Below, in pieces: positions 7,364-15,025 of a stretch of DNA of 20,304 bases. The position numbers were made by a program, and so were the translations under genes. The notes beneath the pieces are model-generated. The model was not told the origin of the DNA and searched no databases. It saw only the letters and a program-made list of their open reading frames with translations. How positions within the stretch are numbered: position 1 is the stretch's first letter; every line of letters starts with the position of its first letter. This DNA comes from Firmicutes bacterium AM31-12AC (GTDB lineage: Bacteria > Bacillota > Clostridia > Lachnospirales > Lachnospiraceae). Location of the stretch: positions 1-20,304 of the forward strand of contig QUJA01000044.1 in NCBI GenBank assembly GCA_003480425.1, in the 5' to 3' direction.

Positions 7364-7388
7364 CGATACGAACAACAGGAGAATTTGC

Positions 7389-8873
7389 ATGAGTGAGATG
7401 TTAGAAAAGGCTAGAAAATATGAAGAAGAACAAGGAAAGCAGATAAAAGCAGAAGACAGACCGGCTTTTCATGTGAGTCCATATGTCGGATGGATGAATG
7501 ACCCGAATGGTTTTTCATACTATCAGGGAGAGTACCATCTTTTTTATCAGTATTATCCATATGATACACACTGGAACAGTATGCATTGGGGGCATGTGGT
7601 TAGTAAAGATTTACTGCATTGGGAATTTCTTCCAGCAGCTCTTGCACCAGATGAAGAATACGATAAGATTGGATGTTTTTCGGGAAGTGCAATAGAGTTG
7701 GATGACGGTAGACAATTGCTTATGTATACAGCCGTAGATCATGAAACATTAGAAGATGGAAGTAAAAGAGATATACAGACACAGGCGGTGGCTGTCGGAG
7801 ACGGAAGAGATTATGTGAAATACGAGAAGAATCCGGTTTTAACAGAAAAGGATCTTCCGGAAGGTGCAAGTAAAGTAGATTTCCGTGATCCAAAAATCTG
7901 GAAAGGAAAAGATGGAAACTTCTATTGTGTGATTGGAAGCAGACCGGCAGATGGAAGCGGACAGATTCTTCTTTACAGAAGTGCAAATGGATTTGACTGG
8001 GAATTTGTCAGCATCCTTGCAGAAAATAAGAAACGTTTTGGAAAAATGTGGGAATGTCCGGATTTCTTTGAACTGGATGGAAAACACATTCTCCTGACAA
8101 GTCCGCAGGATATGTTGCCGGAAGGCTTGGAATATCATAACGGAAACGGCACTTTATGTATCATAGGAGAAATGGACAAGGATACATATACCTTAAAAGA
8201 GCAGTTCGCTCAGTCTGTGGATTATGGAATTGATTTTTATGCAATGCAGACGGTGAAAGCACCGGACGGCCGTAGAATTATGATTGGCTGGATGCAGAAC
8301 TGGGACACACTGGCTCATCGTGATAATGATTCGAAGTGGTTTGCACAAATGAGTTTGCCAAGAGAACTGTCTGTGAAAAACGGAAGACTTTATCAAACTC
8401 CAATCAAAGAACTCGATACACTGCGCAAAAACAGAGTTGAGTACAACGATGTGGTAATAGATAATGATACGATCACATTAGATTGCGTCGAAGGACGAAC
8501 CATCGACATGGAACTCGTGATACGTCCGGAAGATAAAGAAAATGTATATAAGAAATTCGGATTACGCTTTGCGAAGAATGAGAAGTTTTATACAGAACTG
8601 AGCTTCCGTCCTGATGAGTCTGTACTGAAAATTGACAGAAAATTTTCAGGAACCGAAAGAGCGTTGGTTCATCAGAGAAGATGTCTGGTAAATGGAGATG
8701 CAAATGAATTAAAGCTTCGTGTGATTCTGGATAGATTCAGCGCAGAAATATTTATTAATGATGGCGAGCAGGTTATGTCTGCAGTTATATTTACAGAACA
8801 AGAGGCAAAAGGAATTTCGTTCTTTGCTGATGGTGCAGCTAGAATCGATGTAGTGAAATATGATCTGATTTAG
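7389..8873 (+). CDS. Glycoside hydrolase family 32, sucrose / fructo-oligosaccharide beta-fructosidase
   Basis: This 494-residue GH32 enzyme releases terminal beta-linked fructose from sucrose or short fructans (or acts on sucrose-6-phosphate). The three family motifs are present: WMNDPNG with nucleophile Asp38, FRDPK with Asp167 stabilising the transition state, and WECPDFF with the acid/base Glu222. A C-terminal beta-sandwich follows, including RFSAEIFINDGE. There is no signal peptide, so it acts in the cytoplasm on imported sugar. ATG 7389 was chosen because AGGAG (7377-7381) is 7 nt upstream. A GTG at 7350, with its own AGGAG at 7338-7342, would add 13 residues and overlap the binding-protein gene by 14 bp. 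An ABC rather than PTS importer makes unphosphorylated substrate more likely than sucrose-6-phosphate. Confidence 0.93.
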   Translation: MSEMLEKARKYEEEQGKQIKAEDRPAFHVSPYVGWMNDPNGFSYYQGEYHLFYQYYPYDTHWNSMHWGHVVSKDLLHWEFLPAALAPDEEYDKIGCFSGSAIELDDGRQLLMYTAVDHETLEDGSKRDIQTQAVAVGDGRDYVKYEKNPVLTEKDLPEGASKVDFRDPKIWKGKDGNFYCVIGSRPADGSGQILLYRSANGFDWEFVSILAENKKRFGKMWECPDFFELDGKHILLTSPQDMLPEGLEYHNGNGTLCIIGEMDKDTYTLKEQFAQSVDYGIDFYAMQTVKAPDGRRIMIGWMQNWDTLAHRDNDSKWFAQMSLPRELSVKNGRLYQTPIKELDTLRKNRVEYNDVVIDNDTITLDCVEGRTIDMELVIRPEDKENVYKKFGLRFAKNEKFYTELSFRPDESVLKIDRKFSGTERALVHQRRCLVNGDANELKLRVILDRFSAEIFINDGEQVMSAVIFTEQEAKGISFFADGAARIDVVKYDLI

Positions 8874-8923
8874 AAAATACATGATTGAACTTACATTGAG
8901 ATTGAAAATGCATGGATAATGAT

Positions 8924-8952
8924 AGGGGGATTCCTGGAATGGGAATCTCCTT
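8924..8952 (+). other. Intercistronic hairpin between GH32 and fructokinase genes
   Basis: An 11-bp stem (8924-8934 with 8942-8952, two G·T pairs) encloses a 7-nt loop. It is followed by only TTTG, not a long T-tract. It may be a weak or partial terminator, or an mRNA end-protecting or processing hairpin that lowers fructokinase output relative to the upstream genes. No separate strong promoter was seen in the 150-bp gap. Confidence 0.5.
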
Positions 8953-9023
8953 TGTAGTATAGGAGCATAGTATCGATGATAGAAGAAATGTAGTCGTTTT
9001 ATGACGGCAGAATGGAGAAAGTG

Positions 9024-9989
9024 ATGAAGAAATATGATGTAGTGGCATTAGGAGAATTATTAATTGATTTTACAGAAAATGGAAAAAGTGCTCAGGGAAA
9101 CCCACTTTTTGAAGCAAATCCGGGAGGCGCTCCGTGCAATGTACTTGCAATGTTGACAAAACTTGGACGTAAGACAGCATTTATCGGAAAAGTTGGGGAA
9201 GACTTTTTTGGAAAACAGTTGAGAGATGCGATAACAGAAGTTAGGATTGATGCTTCTGGATTATGCACAGACAAGGAAATCCATACAACACTGGCGATGG
9301 TGCATACTTATCCGGATGGTGACAGAGATTTTTCATTTTATCGAAATCCGGGAGCAGATATGATGTTGAATAAAGAAGAAATTTGTGAAGAACTTATCAA
9401 AGAAACAAAAATCTTCCATTTCGGAACATTATCTATGACACATGAAGGGGTACGCGAAGCAACAAAAGAGGCAATTCGCATCGCAGAAGAGTCCGGTGCA
9501 CTTATTTCCTTTGATCCGAACTTACGTCCTCCGCTTTGGAATTCTTTGGATGAGGCAAAGGAACAGGTATTATATGGATTAGCACATTGTCAGATTTTGA
9601 AAATTTCAGACAATGAGATTCAGTGGCTGACTGGTGAAGAAGATTATACTGAGGGTGTGAACTGGATTAGAGAAAGATATCAGATTCCGCTAATTCTTGT
9701 ATCTATGGGAAAAGAAGGAAGCCGTGCATATTATAATGGAATTATGGTAGAGGTAAAACCATTCCTTCAGAAAGATACAATTGAGACGACAGGGGCAGGA
9801 GATACATTCTGTGGTTGTGTATTACATTATATCTGTGAACATGGAATGGAAGGCTTAGAAGAAGAAAATCTGAAAGAAATGCTGACGTTTGCAAATGCGG
9901 CAGCATCTGTGATCACAACAAGAAAAGGTGCACTGCGCGTAATGCCGACAAGAGATGAAATCCAGAATCTGCTGGACGAACGGATGTAA
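9024..9989 (+). CDS. scrK: Fructokinase, PfkB/ribokinase family
   Basis: This 321-residue cytoplasmic kinase phosphorylates a sugar with ATP, most likely fructose released by the GH32 enzyme. It would form fructose-6-phosphate for glycolysis. Both PfkB signatures are present: the GGAPCNV glycine motif near residues 34-40 and the C-terminal ETTGAGDTFCG motif with catalytic Asp260. The N-terminus VVALGELLIDF is typical of ScrK-type bacterial fructokinases. ATG 9024 is preferred over ATG 9012. GGAG at 9014-9017 sits 6 nt before 9024, and nothing resembling a ribosome binding site precedes 9012. It is the last gene of the locus and converges on the exporter genes. 2-keto-3-deoxygluconate kinase is the main alternative within the family, made unlikely by the GH32 neighbour. 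Confidence 0.92.
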   Translation: MKKYDVVALGELLIDFTENGKSAQGNPLFEANPGGAPCNVLAMLTKLGRKTAFIGKVGEDFFGKQLRDAITEVRIDASGLCTDKEIHTTLAMVHTYPDGDRDFSFYRNPGADMMLNKEEICEELIKETKIFHFGTLSMTHEGVREATKEAIRIAEESGALISFDPNLRPPLWNSLDEAKEQVLYGLAHCQILKISDNEIQWLTGEEDYTEGVNWIRERYQIPLILVSMGKEGSRAYYNGIMVEVKPFLQKDTIETTGAGDTFCGCVLHYICEHGMEGLEEENLKEMLTFANAAASVITTRKGALRVMPTRDEIQNLLDERM

Positions 9990-10009
9990 TATTCGAGTCG
10001 AAAGCAAAA

Positions 10010-10027
10010 CCACCAGTGGTCTGGTGG
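10010..10027 (-). terminator. Terminator downstream of the yjjB-like gene
   Basis: CCACCAG (10010-10016) pairs with CTGGTGG (10021-10027) around a 4-nt loop. Read on the minus strand the hairpin is followed by TTTTGCTTT. It lies 12 bp beyond the yjjB-like stop. It may also slow plus-strand transcripts from the fructokinase gene, but there is no plus-strand T-tract. Confidence 0.65.
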
Positions 10028-10039
10028 CTGAAAAGTCAT

Positions 10040-10489
10040 TTATATGGTTTCGTGGGAGGCAATCCTGCGGAACCATTTTTGTGGAAATTCAAAAACAAAC
10101 AAAATACCAAGTACAATTGCAACGGCAATTTTTAAGGTTAGAAATCCGCGGGCAGAAGCCTTGGCAAGCTGGTCTGTCACTACATAGTAGGCGGTCCAAT
10201 AGATGCCGGCTCCGGGAACCAGTGGGAAAATGCCGGCAATCAAAAAGACTGTTACCGGACAATGGCGATAAACTGCACTGAGGCGGGAGAGGAAAACGAC
10301 AAGAACGGTCGCAAAAAAGGTAGAAGCGAAAAGTCCGCATCCAGAAAGAAGTAATTTATAACAAAGCCATCCACATCCGCCGATTATACCGCAGTTTACA
10401 TAATATTGTTTTGGTACTTGGAAAAGCAGAGCAAACGCCATTGTACCAACAGCAGCGTTAAGAAATTCAAAAAATAAATGCATAGACAT
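10040..10489 (-). CDS. Threonine/serine exporter, ThrE_2 (YjjB-like) subunit
   Basis: This small integral membrane protein (149 residues, about five hydrophobic segments) matches the C-terminal half of ThrE-type exporters. In E. coli that half is the separate protein YjjB. Diagnostic segments are AFALLFQVPKQYY near the N-terminus and the proline/glycine-rich IAGIFPLVPGAGIYW. The start at 10489 is chosen because AAAGGAGA (complement of 10500-10507) lies 10 nt upstream. An in-frame ATG at 10531 would add 14 residues and has no ribosome binding site. It lies 54 bp after the YjjP-like gene on the same strand, and the two should form one exporter. The substrate (amino acids or a dicarboxylate such as succinate) cannot be told from sequence. 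Confidence 0.88.
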   Translation of the reverse strand: MSMHLFFEFLNAAVGTMAFALLFQVPKQYYVNCGIIGGCGWLCYKLLLSGCGLFASTFFATVLVVFLSRLSAVYRHCPVTVFLIAGIFPLVPGAGIYWTAYYVVTDQLAKASARGFLTLKIAVAIVLGILFVFEFPQKWFRRIASHETI

Positions 10490-10543
10490 AACGCAAAAGT
10501 CTCCTTTGTAAATATAAGTGTTGAGTGTCATACTGATTAAATT

Positions 10544-11338
10544 TTAAGGAAGAAGCATACTGCCGACAATCTGGTGATATCCGATTATAATAAGTCCTAC
10601 TCCCATGGCAATGCTGAAAGTAACAAGAAGAGCATCCAGCATTCGAACAGCTCCGGCGATATAATCCTGGTCTGCAATGTCGCGGATACCATTTGTAAAG
10701 GCAACACCGGGAACCAATGGGATAATAGCACCGATGATAATCTCATTTAAATGATGTCCAAGCCCCATTTGGTAAATGAGTACAGCGATTAAAGTTACGA
10801 CCATACCGCCGGAAATATTTGTTGCGATTTTTGAGAGGCGTCCCTTTACAAGACATAATAAATAGACATATAAAAGCAGTCCGGCTATAAAAGAAACGAT
10901 ACTATCAATAGCATCACCGCCAAACAGATAGCAAAAGCATCCACTTCCGATACCGGAAGCAAGAATCTGGCACCATTTGGCCTTTGCCGGTGTTTTCTGG
11001 ATTGCCTGGAGCTTCTGATATGCTTCAGTGGGACTGTAAATACCCTGCTCAATTTCGCGGGATAATTGGTTGACGGCTGTAACGCGATCTAATCGTGTCG
11101 CACTCAGAGGAATATGTCTTACCCAGGCAAAGTTCTGATCAGAATTACTGTCAGCAGTGAGAAAGAATCCACTGCTTAAGACAAAAGGATCACAAGATTC
11201 AATACCATAGGCACGGGCAATTCTGTTAATTGTCTCTTCTACACGAGAAATCTCAGCACCGCTTTCCAGCAGGATATCGCCTGCAAGAGCGGCTGTGTTC
11301 AATGCCATTCGATTGTCTTCTTTTTCAAAAGTTTCCAA
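10544..11338 (-). CDS. Threonine/serine exporter, ThrE_1 (YjjP-like) subunit
   Basis: This 264-residue protein corresponds to the N-terminal half of ThrE (Pfam ThrE_1, E. coli YjjP). A soluble N-terminal part contains the family signature AGDILLESGAEISRVEETINRI and a SSGFFLTAD segment. Several membrane helices follow from about residue 125. A repeat of the pore-like motif appears as GAIIPLVPGVAFTNGIRDI, matching the FPLVPGAG motif of its partner. The ORF starts at a TTG (11338), 8 nt after GGGGGA. ATG 11308 (MALNTAALAGDIL) is the alternative but has a weak ribosome binding site. It is followed by the YjjB-like gene and separated from the upstream membrane-protein gene by a terminator. Confidence 0.88.
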   Translation of the reverse strand: METFEKEDNRMALNTAALAGDILLESGAEISRVEETINRIARAYGIESCDPFVLSSGFFLTADSNSDQNFAWVRHIPLSATRLDRVTAVNQLSREIEQGIYSPTEAYQKLQAIQKTPAKAKWCQILASGIGSGCFCYLFGGDAIDSIVSFIAGLLLYVYLLCLVKGRLSKIATNISGGMVVTLIAVLIYQMGLGHHLNEIIIGAIIPLVPGVAFTNGIRDIADQDYIAGAVRMLDALLVTFSIAMGVGLIIIGYHQIVGSMLLP

Positions 11339-11369
11339 AATAAATTTCCCCCAGTTATTCTTGTTTTAC

Positions 11370-11414
11370 AAAAAAGCGGATACAAAACGAAAATAGAATC
11401 CGAAGTGTATCCGC
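11370..11414 (-). terminator. Terminator after the small membrane-protein gene
   Basis: GCGGATAC (11376-11383) pairs with GTATCCGC (11407-11414) around a 23-nt loop. On the minus strand the stem is followed by six Ts (complement of 11370-11375). It ends the PucR / membrane-protein transcript before the exporter genes. The exporter pair then starts only 32 bp further on and must have a promoter near or within this hairpin, or depend on read-through. Confidence 0.75.
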
Positions 11415-11444
11415 ATCTTTTAAGATTATAGCACATTTTTACAA

Positions 11445-11945
11445 TTAATCCTGAAATAATTTCATTCCCATCCAACCCTTCATATGTCGGAGCATTTCAT
11501 CATCAGGATCGAACAAGACAGTACAGAGGGTCTGATTCAATGTAATGATGATAGCATATGTGTTGGCATTTGCATTTCCAGAAGAGAAATCATAGCGTTT
11601 TGTTGTGTGGTAAGAGTCCAGTCTGTGAGAGTTTTTCGGCGCTATAATTTCTGCATGCTGAATATCAATAGAAAGCTTGTCTTTTCTATTTGCTTTGCTG
11701 TAAATTGCTGCAATATCGAGTTCGTGGTTTAACAAGTCATATTCATATTCCACATTAAAACGAGGAAAGATAAAATAATAGGCAAGAACAGCATATAAAG
11801 CAGCTAACATAAATGCAAAAAATCCTAAAAACGGAAATCCAAAGAGGATAAGAATCAGGATTGGGAGAAAAGAAAGTACACGTAAAAGTGCAGTCTTTCC
11901 GGTTGGTTTACAAGTTACCAGTTGTTCATAATAAGTGTCATTCAT
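11445..11945 (-). CDS. Small membrane protein, DUF6106-like
   Basis: This 166-residue protein of unknown function has a short N-terminus (MNDTYYEQLV), then two closely spaced hydrophobic segments (about residues 23-60). A soluble C-terminal domain of ~105 residues follows, with a conserved-looking DIQHAEIIAPKNSHRLDSY stretch and the ending MKGWMGMKLFQD. From memory it resembles DUF6106 proteins of Lachnospiraceae; this was not checked. Its start codon is separated by a single base from the stop of the PucR-like gene. Its ribosome binding site (AAAGGAA) lies inside that gene's last codons, so translation is probably coupled. No function is proposed. Confidence 0.8.
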   Translation of the reverse strand: MNDTYYEQLVTCKPTGKTALLRVLSFLPILILILFGFPFLGFFAFMLAALYAVLAYYFIFPRFNVEYEYDLLNHELDIAAIYSKANRKDKLSIDIQHAEIIAPKNSHRLDSYHTTKRYDFSSGNANANTYAIIITLNQTLCTVLFDPDDEMLRHMKGWMGMKLFQD

Positions 11946-11946
11946 G

Positions 11947-12855
11947 TTAAGAATTCCTTTCTGAATGTAAATAATTTATAACCATACTTGCAAGTTTGAA
12001 GGTCATAGCATCTTCGAATTTGCGAAGGTCGAGACCTGTCTTTTTCTCTACCTGGTCAAGTCGGTAAACAAGAGTATTGCGGTGCATATGTAATTGTCTG
12101 GAAGTCTCGGCAATATTCAGGTTGTTTTGGAGAAATCTGGTAATTGTTATATCTGTTTCATTATCAAATGAATCAGGAATATCATCACCAAATACTTCGC
12201 GTAAAAATCCTTCGCAGATTGAAATTGGAAGCTGGTATAGCAAGCGTCCGACTCCAAGTCGGTTATACGGAAATACTGTTTGTTCTGAATAAAATAAATT
12301 TCCAACCTTTAAAGCGAGATAGGCACTTTTATAAGCTTCTGAGCATTCCGAAAGGGAATGAAAGCATCCGCTGTAAGCTACCTGTATAAAAGAGAGAGCC
12401 TCCATATTCAGTGTATCGACAATCGTACGTGCAATCTGTAAAAAATCGTTTTCTGTTTCCGAATCCTTTACGGGACGAAGGACGACCATGCTGGATTCAG
12501 TTAAAGGGACCAGATAAGAGTGCGTCTGTGGTGGAAACAGATTCTTTAAAATCTCCGGAATTGTTTCATCCAGAGAACCTTTGGTCTTTAATAAAAACAG
12601 AATACGTCGTTCCTCAAGATTGATATGCAGTCGCGAAGCTCTTTCTAAAATATCATATATCGGAATCGTTCCGGTTACAAGCCCCTGTAAAAAATGGGTC
12701 TTGTTATATTTTTCCTGATAAGCATTACAAAGACAACGTATCTGTGTGAGTGCCTGTATTTCCTCTTCTTCTGTATCAGCTTTTACATCAAGGGTGATGC
12801 CTGTAAGCTGTCTGAGATTTTTTAATGCATGTTCAAGTTCTGTGCTATGTTTCAT
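11947..12855 (-). CDS. PucR/CdaR-like transcriptional regulator with C-terminal HTH
   Basis: This 302-residue protein ends in the PucR-type helix-turn-helix (NIAETSRQLHMHRNTLVYRL and following residues, about 247-285). That motif typifies the PucR/CdaR regulators of purine, sugar-acid and amino-acid genes. The preceding region (about 60-235) looks like the GGDEF-like or regulatory middle domain of the same family, and includes SECSEAYKSAYLALKVG. There is no membrane segment. The ATG has GGAGG 5 nt upstream. The gene is 1 nt upstream of the small membrane protein, suggesting a two-gene unit. Its target is not shown by the sequence; the membrane protein and the YjjPB-like exporter next door are natural candidates. 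Confidence 0.85.
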   Translation of the reverse strand: MKHSTELEHALKNLRQLTGITLDVKADTEEEEIQALTQIRCLCNAYQEKYNKTHFLQGLVTGTIPIYDILERASRLHINLEERRILFLLKTKGSLDETIPEILKNLFPPQTHSYLVPLTESSMVVLRPVKDSETENDFLQIARTIVDTLNMEALSFIQVAYSGCFHSLSECSEAYKSAYLALKVGNLFYSEQTVFPYNRLGVGRLLYQLPISICEGFLREVFGDDIPDSFDNETDITITRFLQNNLNIAETSRQLHMHRNTLVYRLDQVEKKTGLDLRKFEDAMTFKLASMVINYLHSERNS

Positions 12856-12901
12856 GAAAGCCTCCGTTTATACATCACTAAATGTTGCAGATAAAGAGAG
12901 A

Positions 12902-12937
12902 AAGGGAGGAGTTGTACAAAAGTACAACCCCTCTCTT
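12902..12937 (-). terminator. Terminator after the MsmK-type ATPase gene
   Basis: A 16-bp stem (12902-12917 with 12922-12937, one A/C mismatch) has the loop AAAA and a perfect GTTGTAC/GTACAAC core. The minus strand continues into a pyrimidine-rich TTTCTCTCTTT run. The stem is strong but the U-tract is interrupted. Confidence 0.65.
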
Positions 12938-13009
12938 ATATGTAACCTCATAATCACTTGATTCTTTGTGTGTGATTACAGGGTGAACTCTTTCTTTTAT
13001 AATAAACTA

Positions 13010-14122
13010 CTAGTTTGTAATCGTCAACTCAGTATCTTTGTCGAAGAGGTGGATCTTTTCCATATCAAGAGCGAAGATTGCATCATCTCCTGTTCTCAGA
13101 GTTGTACGTGGATTAACACGTGCTGTCATCTGAGTTCCCTCTAAGTCGAAATACAAGAATACTTCTGCACCAAGCAATTCATAAACTTTGATCTTAGATT
13201 TGATCACGCTTTCAGGAGAGTTGCTGATAAATGCCTGTGAATCATGTACATCTTCAGGACGAATACCAAGAACAACAGTTTTTCCATCATAACCGCCATC
13301 AATCAGAGCCTGTTTTTTAGATGCAGGAACTTTTAATACATGCTCACCTACTTTTAATGTAACATCGTTTCCATTTACATTAACAAGTGCATCCATGAAG
13401 TTCATCTGAGGTGATCCGATAAATCCGGCAACGAACTGGTTACATGGTGTATTGTAAAGGTTCTGAGGAGTATCTACCTGCTGAACAATTCCGTCTTTCA
13501 TAACAACGATTCTTGTACCAAGTGTCATAGCCTCTGTCTGGTCATGTGTAACGTAGATGATTGTAGCACCTAAATTCTCATGCAGTTTGGAAATCTCGAT
13601 ACGCATCTGAACTCTCAGCTTAGCATCCAGGTTTGAAAGAGGCTCATCCATAAGGAATACCTTAGGATTACGAACGATAGCACGTCCCATAGCAACACGC
13701 TGTCTCTGTCCACCGGAAAGAGCTTTTGGTTTACGATCAAGCAGTTTTTCAAGGTCAAGGATTCTTGCAGCCTCGCGAACTTTTTTATCAATCTCATCTT
13801 TTGGAACTTTACGAAGTTTCAAACCGAAAGCCATGTTGTCATATACTGTCATATGTGGGTACAGAGCATAGTTCTGGAATACCATTGCGATATCACGGTC
13901 TTTAGGCTCTACATCGTTCATTTTCTTTCCGTCAATTTCAAGAACACCACCGGAAATGTCTTCCAGACCTGCGATCATACGAAGTGTAGTAGATTTACCA
14001 CATCCTGATGGTCCTACGAAAATGATGAATTCTTTATCTTCGATTTCAAGATTGAAATCTTTTACTGCGTGAAATCCGTTTGGATATACTTTTTCAATTC
14101 CTTTTAATGATAAACTTGCCAT
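13010..14122 (-). CDS. msmK: Sugar ABC transporter ATPase, MsmK/UgpC/MalK family (orphan)
   Basis: This 370-residue ATPase powers CUT1-type sugar importers. The nucleotide-binding domain has Walker A GPSGCGKST (37-45), Q-loop Gln83, signature LSGGQ (135-139), Walker B with Asp159-Glu160, and switch His193. The C-terminal ~130 residues form the MalK-like TOBE/OB regulatory domain (GIRPEDVHD near residue 290). AGGAGG is 9 nt before the ATG. It stands alone, with its own promoter and terminator, and no permease adjoins it. The LplB/LplC importer at 3812-7363 has no ATPase of its own. In related Gram-positives one such ATPase serves several importers, so this one could serve that system. The pairing is an inference. 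Confidence 0.93.
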   Translation of the reverse strand: MASLSLKGIEKVYPNGFHAVKDFNLEIEDKEFIIFVGPSGCGKSTTLRMIAGLEDISGGVLEIDGKKMNDVEPKDRDIAMVFQNYALYPHMTVYDNMAFGLKLRKVPKDEIDKKVREAARILDLEKLLDRKPKALSGGQRQRVAMGRAIVRNPKVFLMDEPLSNLDAKLRVQMRIEISKLHENLGATIIYVTHDQTEAMTLGTRIVVMKDGIVQQVDTPQNLYNTPCNQFVAGFIGSPQMNFMDALVNVNGNDVTLKVGEHVLKVPASKKQALIDGGYDGKTVVLGIRPEDVHDSQAFISNSPESVIKSKIKVYELLGAEVFLYFDLEGTQMTARVNPRTTLRTGDDAIFALDMEKIHLFDKDTELTITN

Positions 14123-14191
14123 TTGAAATAGCCTCCTTAAAAAATATAATAATGAGTGTTAAAAGTTTTTGTTTTGTTTTGTTCTGAGATA

Positions 14192-14220
14192 AGTATACAA
14201 ATAAAGCGGGAAATGAACAA
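14192..14220 (-). promoter_or_regulatory. Promoter of the msmK-type gene
   Basis: On the minus strand there is TTGTTC (complement of 14215-14220), a 17-bp spacer and TATACT (complement of 14192-14197). The predicted transcript starts near 14185 with a ~60-nt leader. No operator of the O1/O2 type is seen here, consistent with a shared, broadly expressed ATPase. Confidence 0.65.
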
Positions 14221-14301
14221 TGTAACGAGTAACCAAAAAAATAAGAGATGGATGTACATTTTAACCATAAGGGAAAATTGAATGTCCGGATGCGCTAATA
14301 T

Positions 14302-14330
14302 TTGACGGAAAGATAAGAATCCGTTACAAT
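14302..14330 (+). promoter_or_regulatory. Promoter of the cyclophilin gene
   Basis: TTGACG (14302-14307) and TACAAT (14325-14330) are 17 bp apart. The start of transcription is predicted at about 14337, just before an inverted repeat. Confidence 0.8.
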
Positions 14331-14338
14331 GAGCCTTA

Positions 14339-14360
14339 GAACACCTTATTTTAAGTGTTC
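14339..14360. promoter_or_regulatory. Inverted repeat at the cyclophilin transcription start
   Basis: GAACAC (14339-14344) and GTGTTC (14355-14360) are separated by 10 bp. The flanks extend the symmetry slightly. It overlaps the predicted start of transcription, a common operator position. No regulator can be named. The spacing does not fit LexA, and the sequence differs from CIRCE although the layout is similar. Confidence 0.45.
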
Positions 14361-14390
14361 AGAGTAAGGTAGAAAAGAGGATGAATGATT

Positions 14391-14909
14391 ATGGCAAATC
14401 CAATCGTAACATTTGAGATGGAGAATGGAGACATTATGAAAGCAGAACTGTATCCGGAGATCGCTCCTAATACAGTGAATAACTTTGTATCATTAGTTCA
14501 GAAAGGATTCTATGATGGACTGATCTTCCATCGTGTTATCCGTGGATTTATGATCCAGGGAGGATGCCCAAACGGAACAGGTATGGGTGGTCCGGGATAT
14601 TCAATCAAAGGAGAATTTTCACAGAACGGATTCGAGAATAATCTGAAACATGATCCGGGAGTGCTTTCTATGGCACGTGCAATGCATCCGGATTCAGCAG
14701 GATCACAGTTCTTCATCATGCATGAGAAATCACCACATCTGGATGGCGCTTATGCAGCATTTGGTAAGATCACAGAAGGAATGGATATTGTAAATAAGAT
14801 TGCTGAGACAGCAACAGATTACAGTGACCGTCCACTGGAAGAACAGAAGATGAAGAAGGTTACAGTTGAGACATTCGGCGAAGAATACCAGGAGCCGGAA
14901 AGAGCTTAA
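14391..14909 (+). CDS. ppiB: Cyclophilin-type peptidyl-prolyl cis-trans isomerase
   Basis: This 172-residue cytoplasmic isomerase catalyses cis-trans isomerisation of X-Pro bonds and assists protein folding. The cyclophilin core is complete: FHRVIRGFMIQGG (residues 46-58, with catalytic Arg48), GTGMGGPGYSIKGEF, SAGSQFFI, and a FGKITEGMDIV segment. There is no signal peptide, and the protein is single-domain. Start 14391 (MANPIVTFEM) is preferred because AGAGG (14376-14380) is 10 nt upstream. In-frame ATG 14385 would add two residues at a short 4-nt spacing. The gene is monocistronic, with its own promoter and a strong terminator. Confidence 0.93.
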   Translation: MANPIVTFEMENGDIMKAELYPEIAPNTVNNFVSLVQKGFYDGLIFHRVIRGFMIQGGCPNGTGMGGPGYSIKGEFSQNGFENNLKHDPGVLSMARAMHPDSAGSQFFIMHEKSPHLDGAYAAFGKITEGMDIVNKIAETATDYSDRPLEEQKMKKVTVETFGEEYQEPERA

Positions 14910-14932
14910 GTAAAGCATCAAAGATAAGAAGA

Positions 14933-14977
14933 GCTGCCGTTTCTATGATGAGAGTTGTAGAACGGGAGCTTTTTTTT
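14933..14977 (+). terminator. Strong terminator after the cyclophilin gene
   Basis: The stem 14933-14946 with 14958-14970 (one G/G mismatch and one bulge) has an 11-nt loop and is followed by eight Ts (14970-14977). Confidence 0.9.
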
Positions 14978-14996
14978 GTCTCTTTTCGGAGAATGC

Positions 14997-15025
14997 TTTA
15001 CAAAAAAGCCTTCATATTTTAGAAT
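14997..15025 (+). promoter_or_regulatory. Promoter of the ecfA1-ecfA2-ecfT-truA operon
   Basis: TTTACA (14997-15002) and TAGAAT (15020-15025) are 17 bp apart, between the cyclophilin terminator and ecfA1. The leader would be about 85 nt. No riboswitch fold was recognised in it. Confidence 0.7.

Noticed and set aside
9955..10281. Plus-strand ORF over the end of the fructokinase gene and the yjjB-like gene
   Set aside because: It crosses two real genes out of frame, lacks a ribosome binding site and shows no domain.
12951..12978. TAATCAC-N14-GTGATTA inverted repeat downstream of the msmK-type gene
   Set aside because: Short arms, long loop, no T-tract and no promoter nearby. It could be chance in AT-rich DNA, so it was not called as an operator or terminator.
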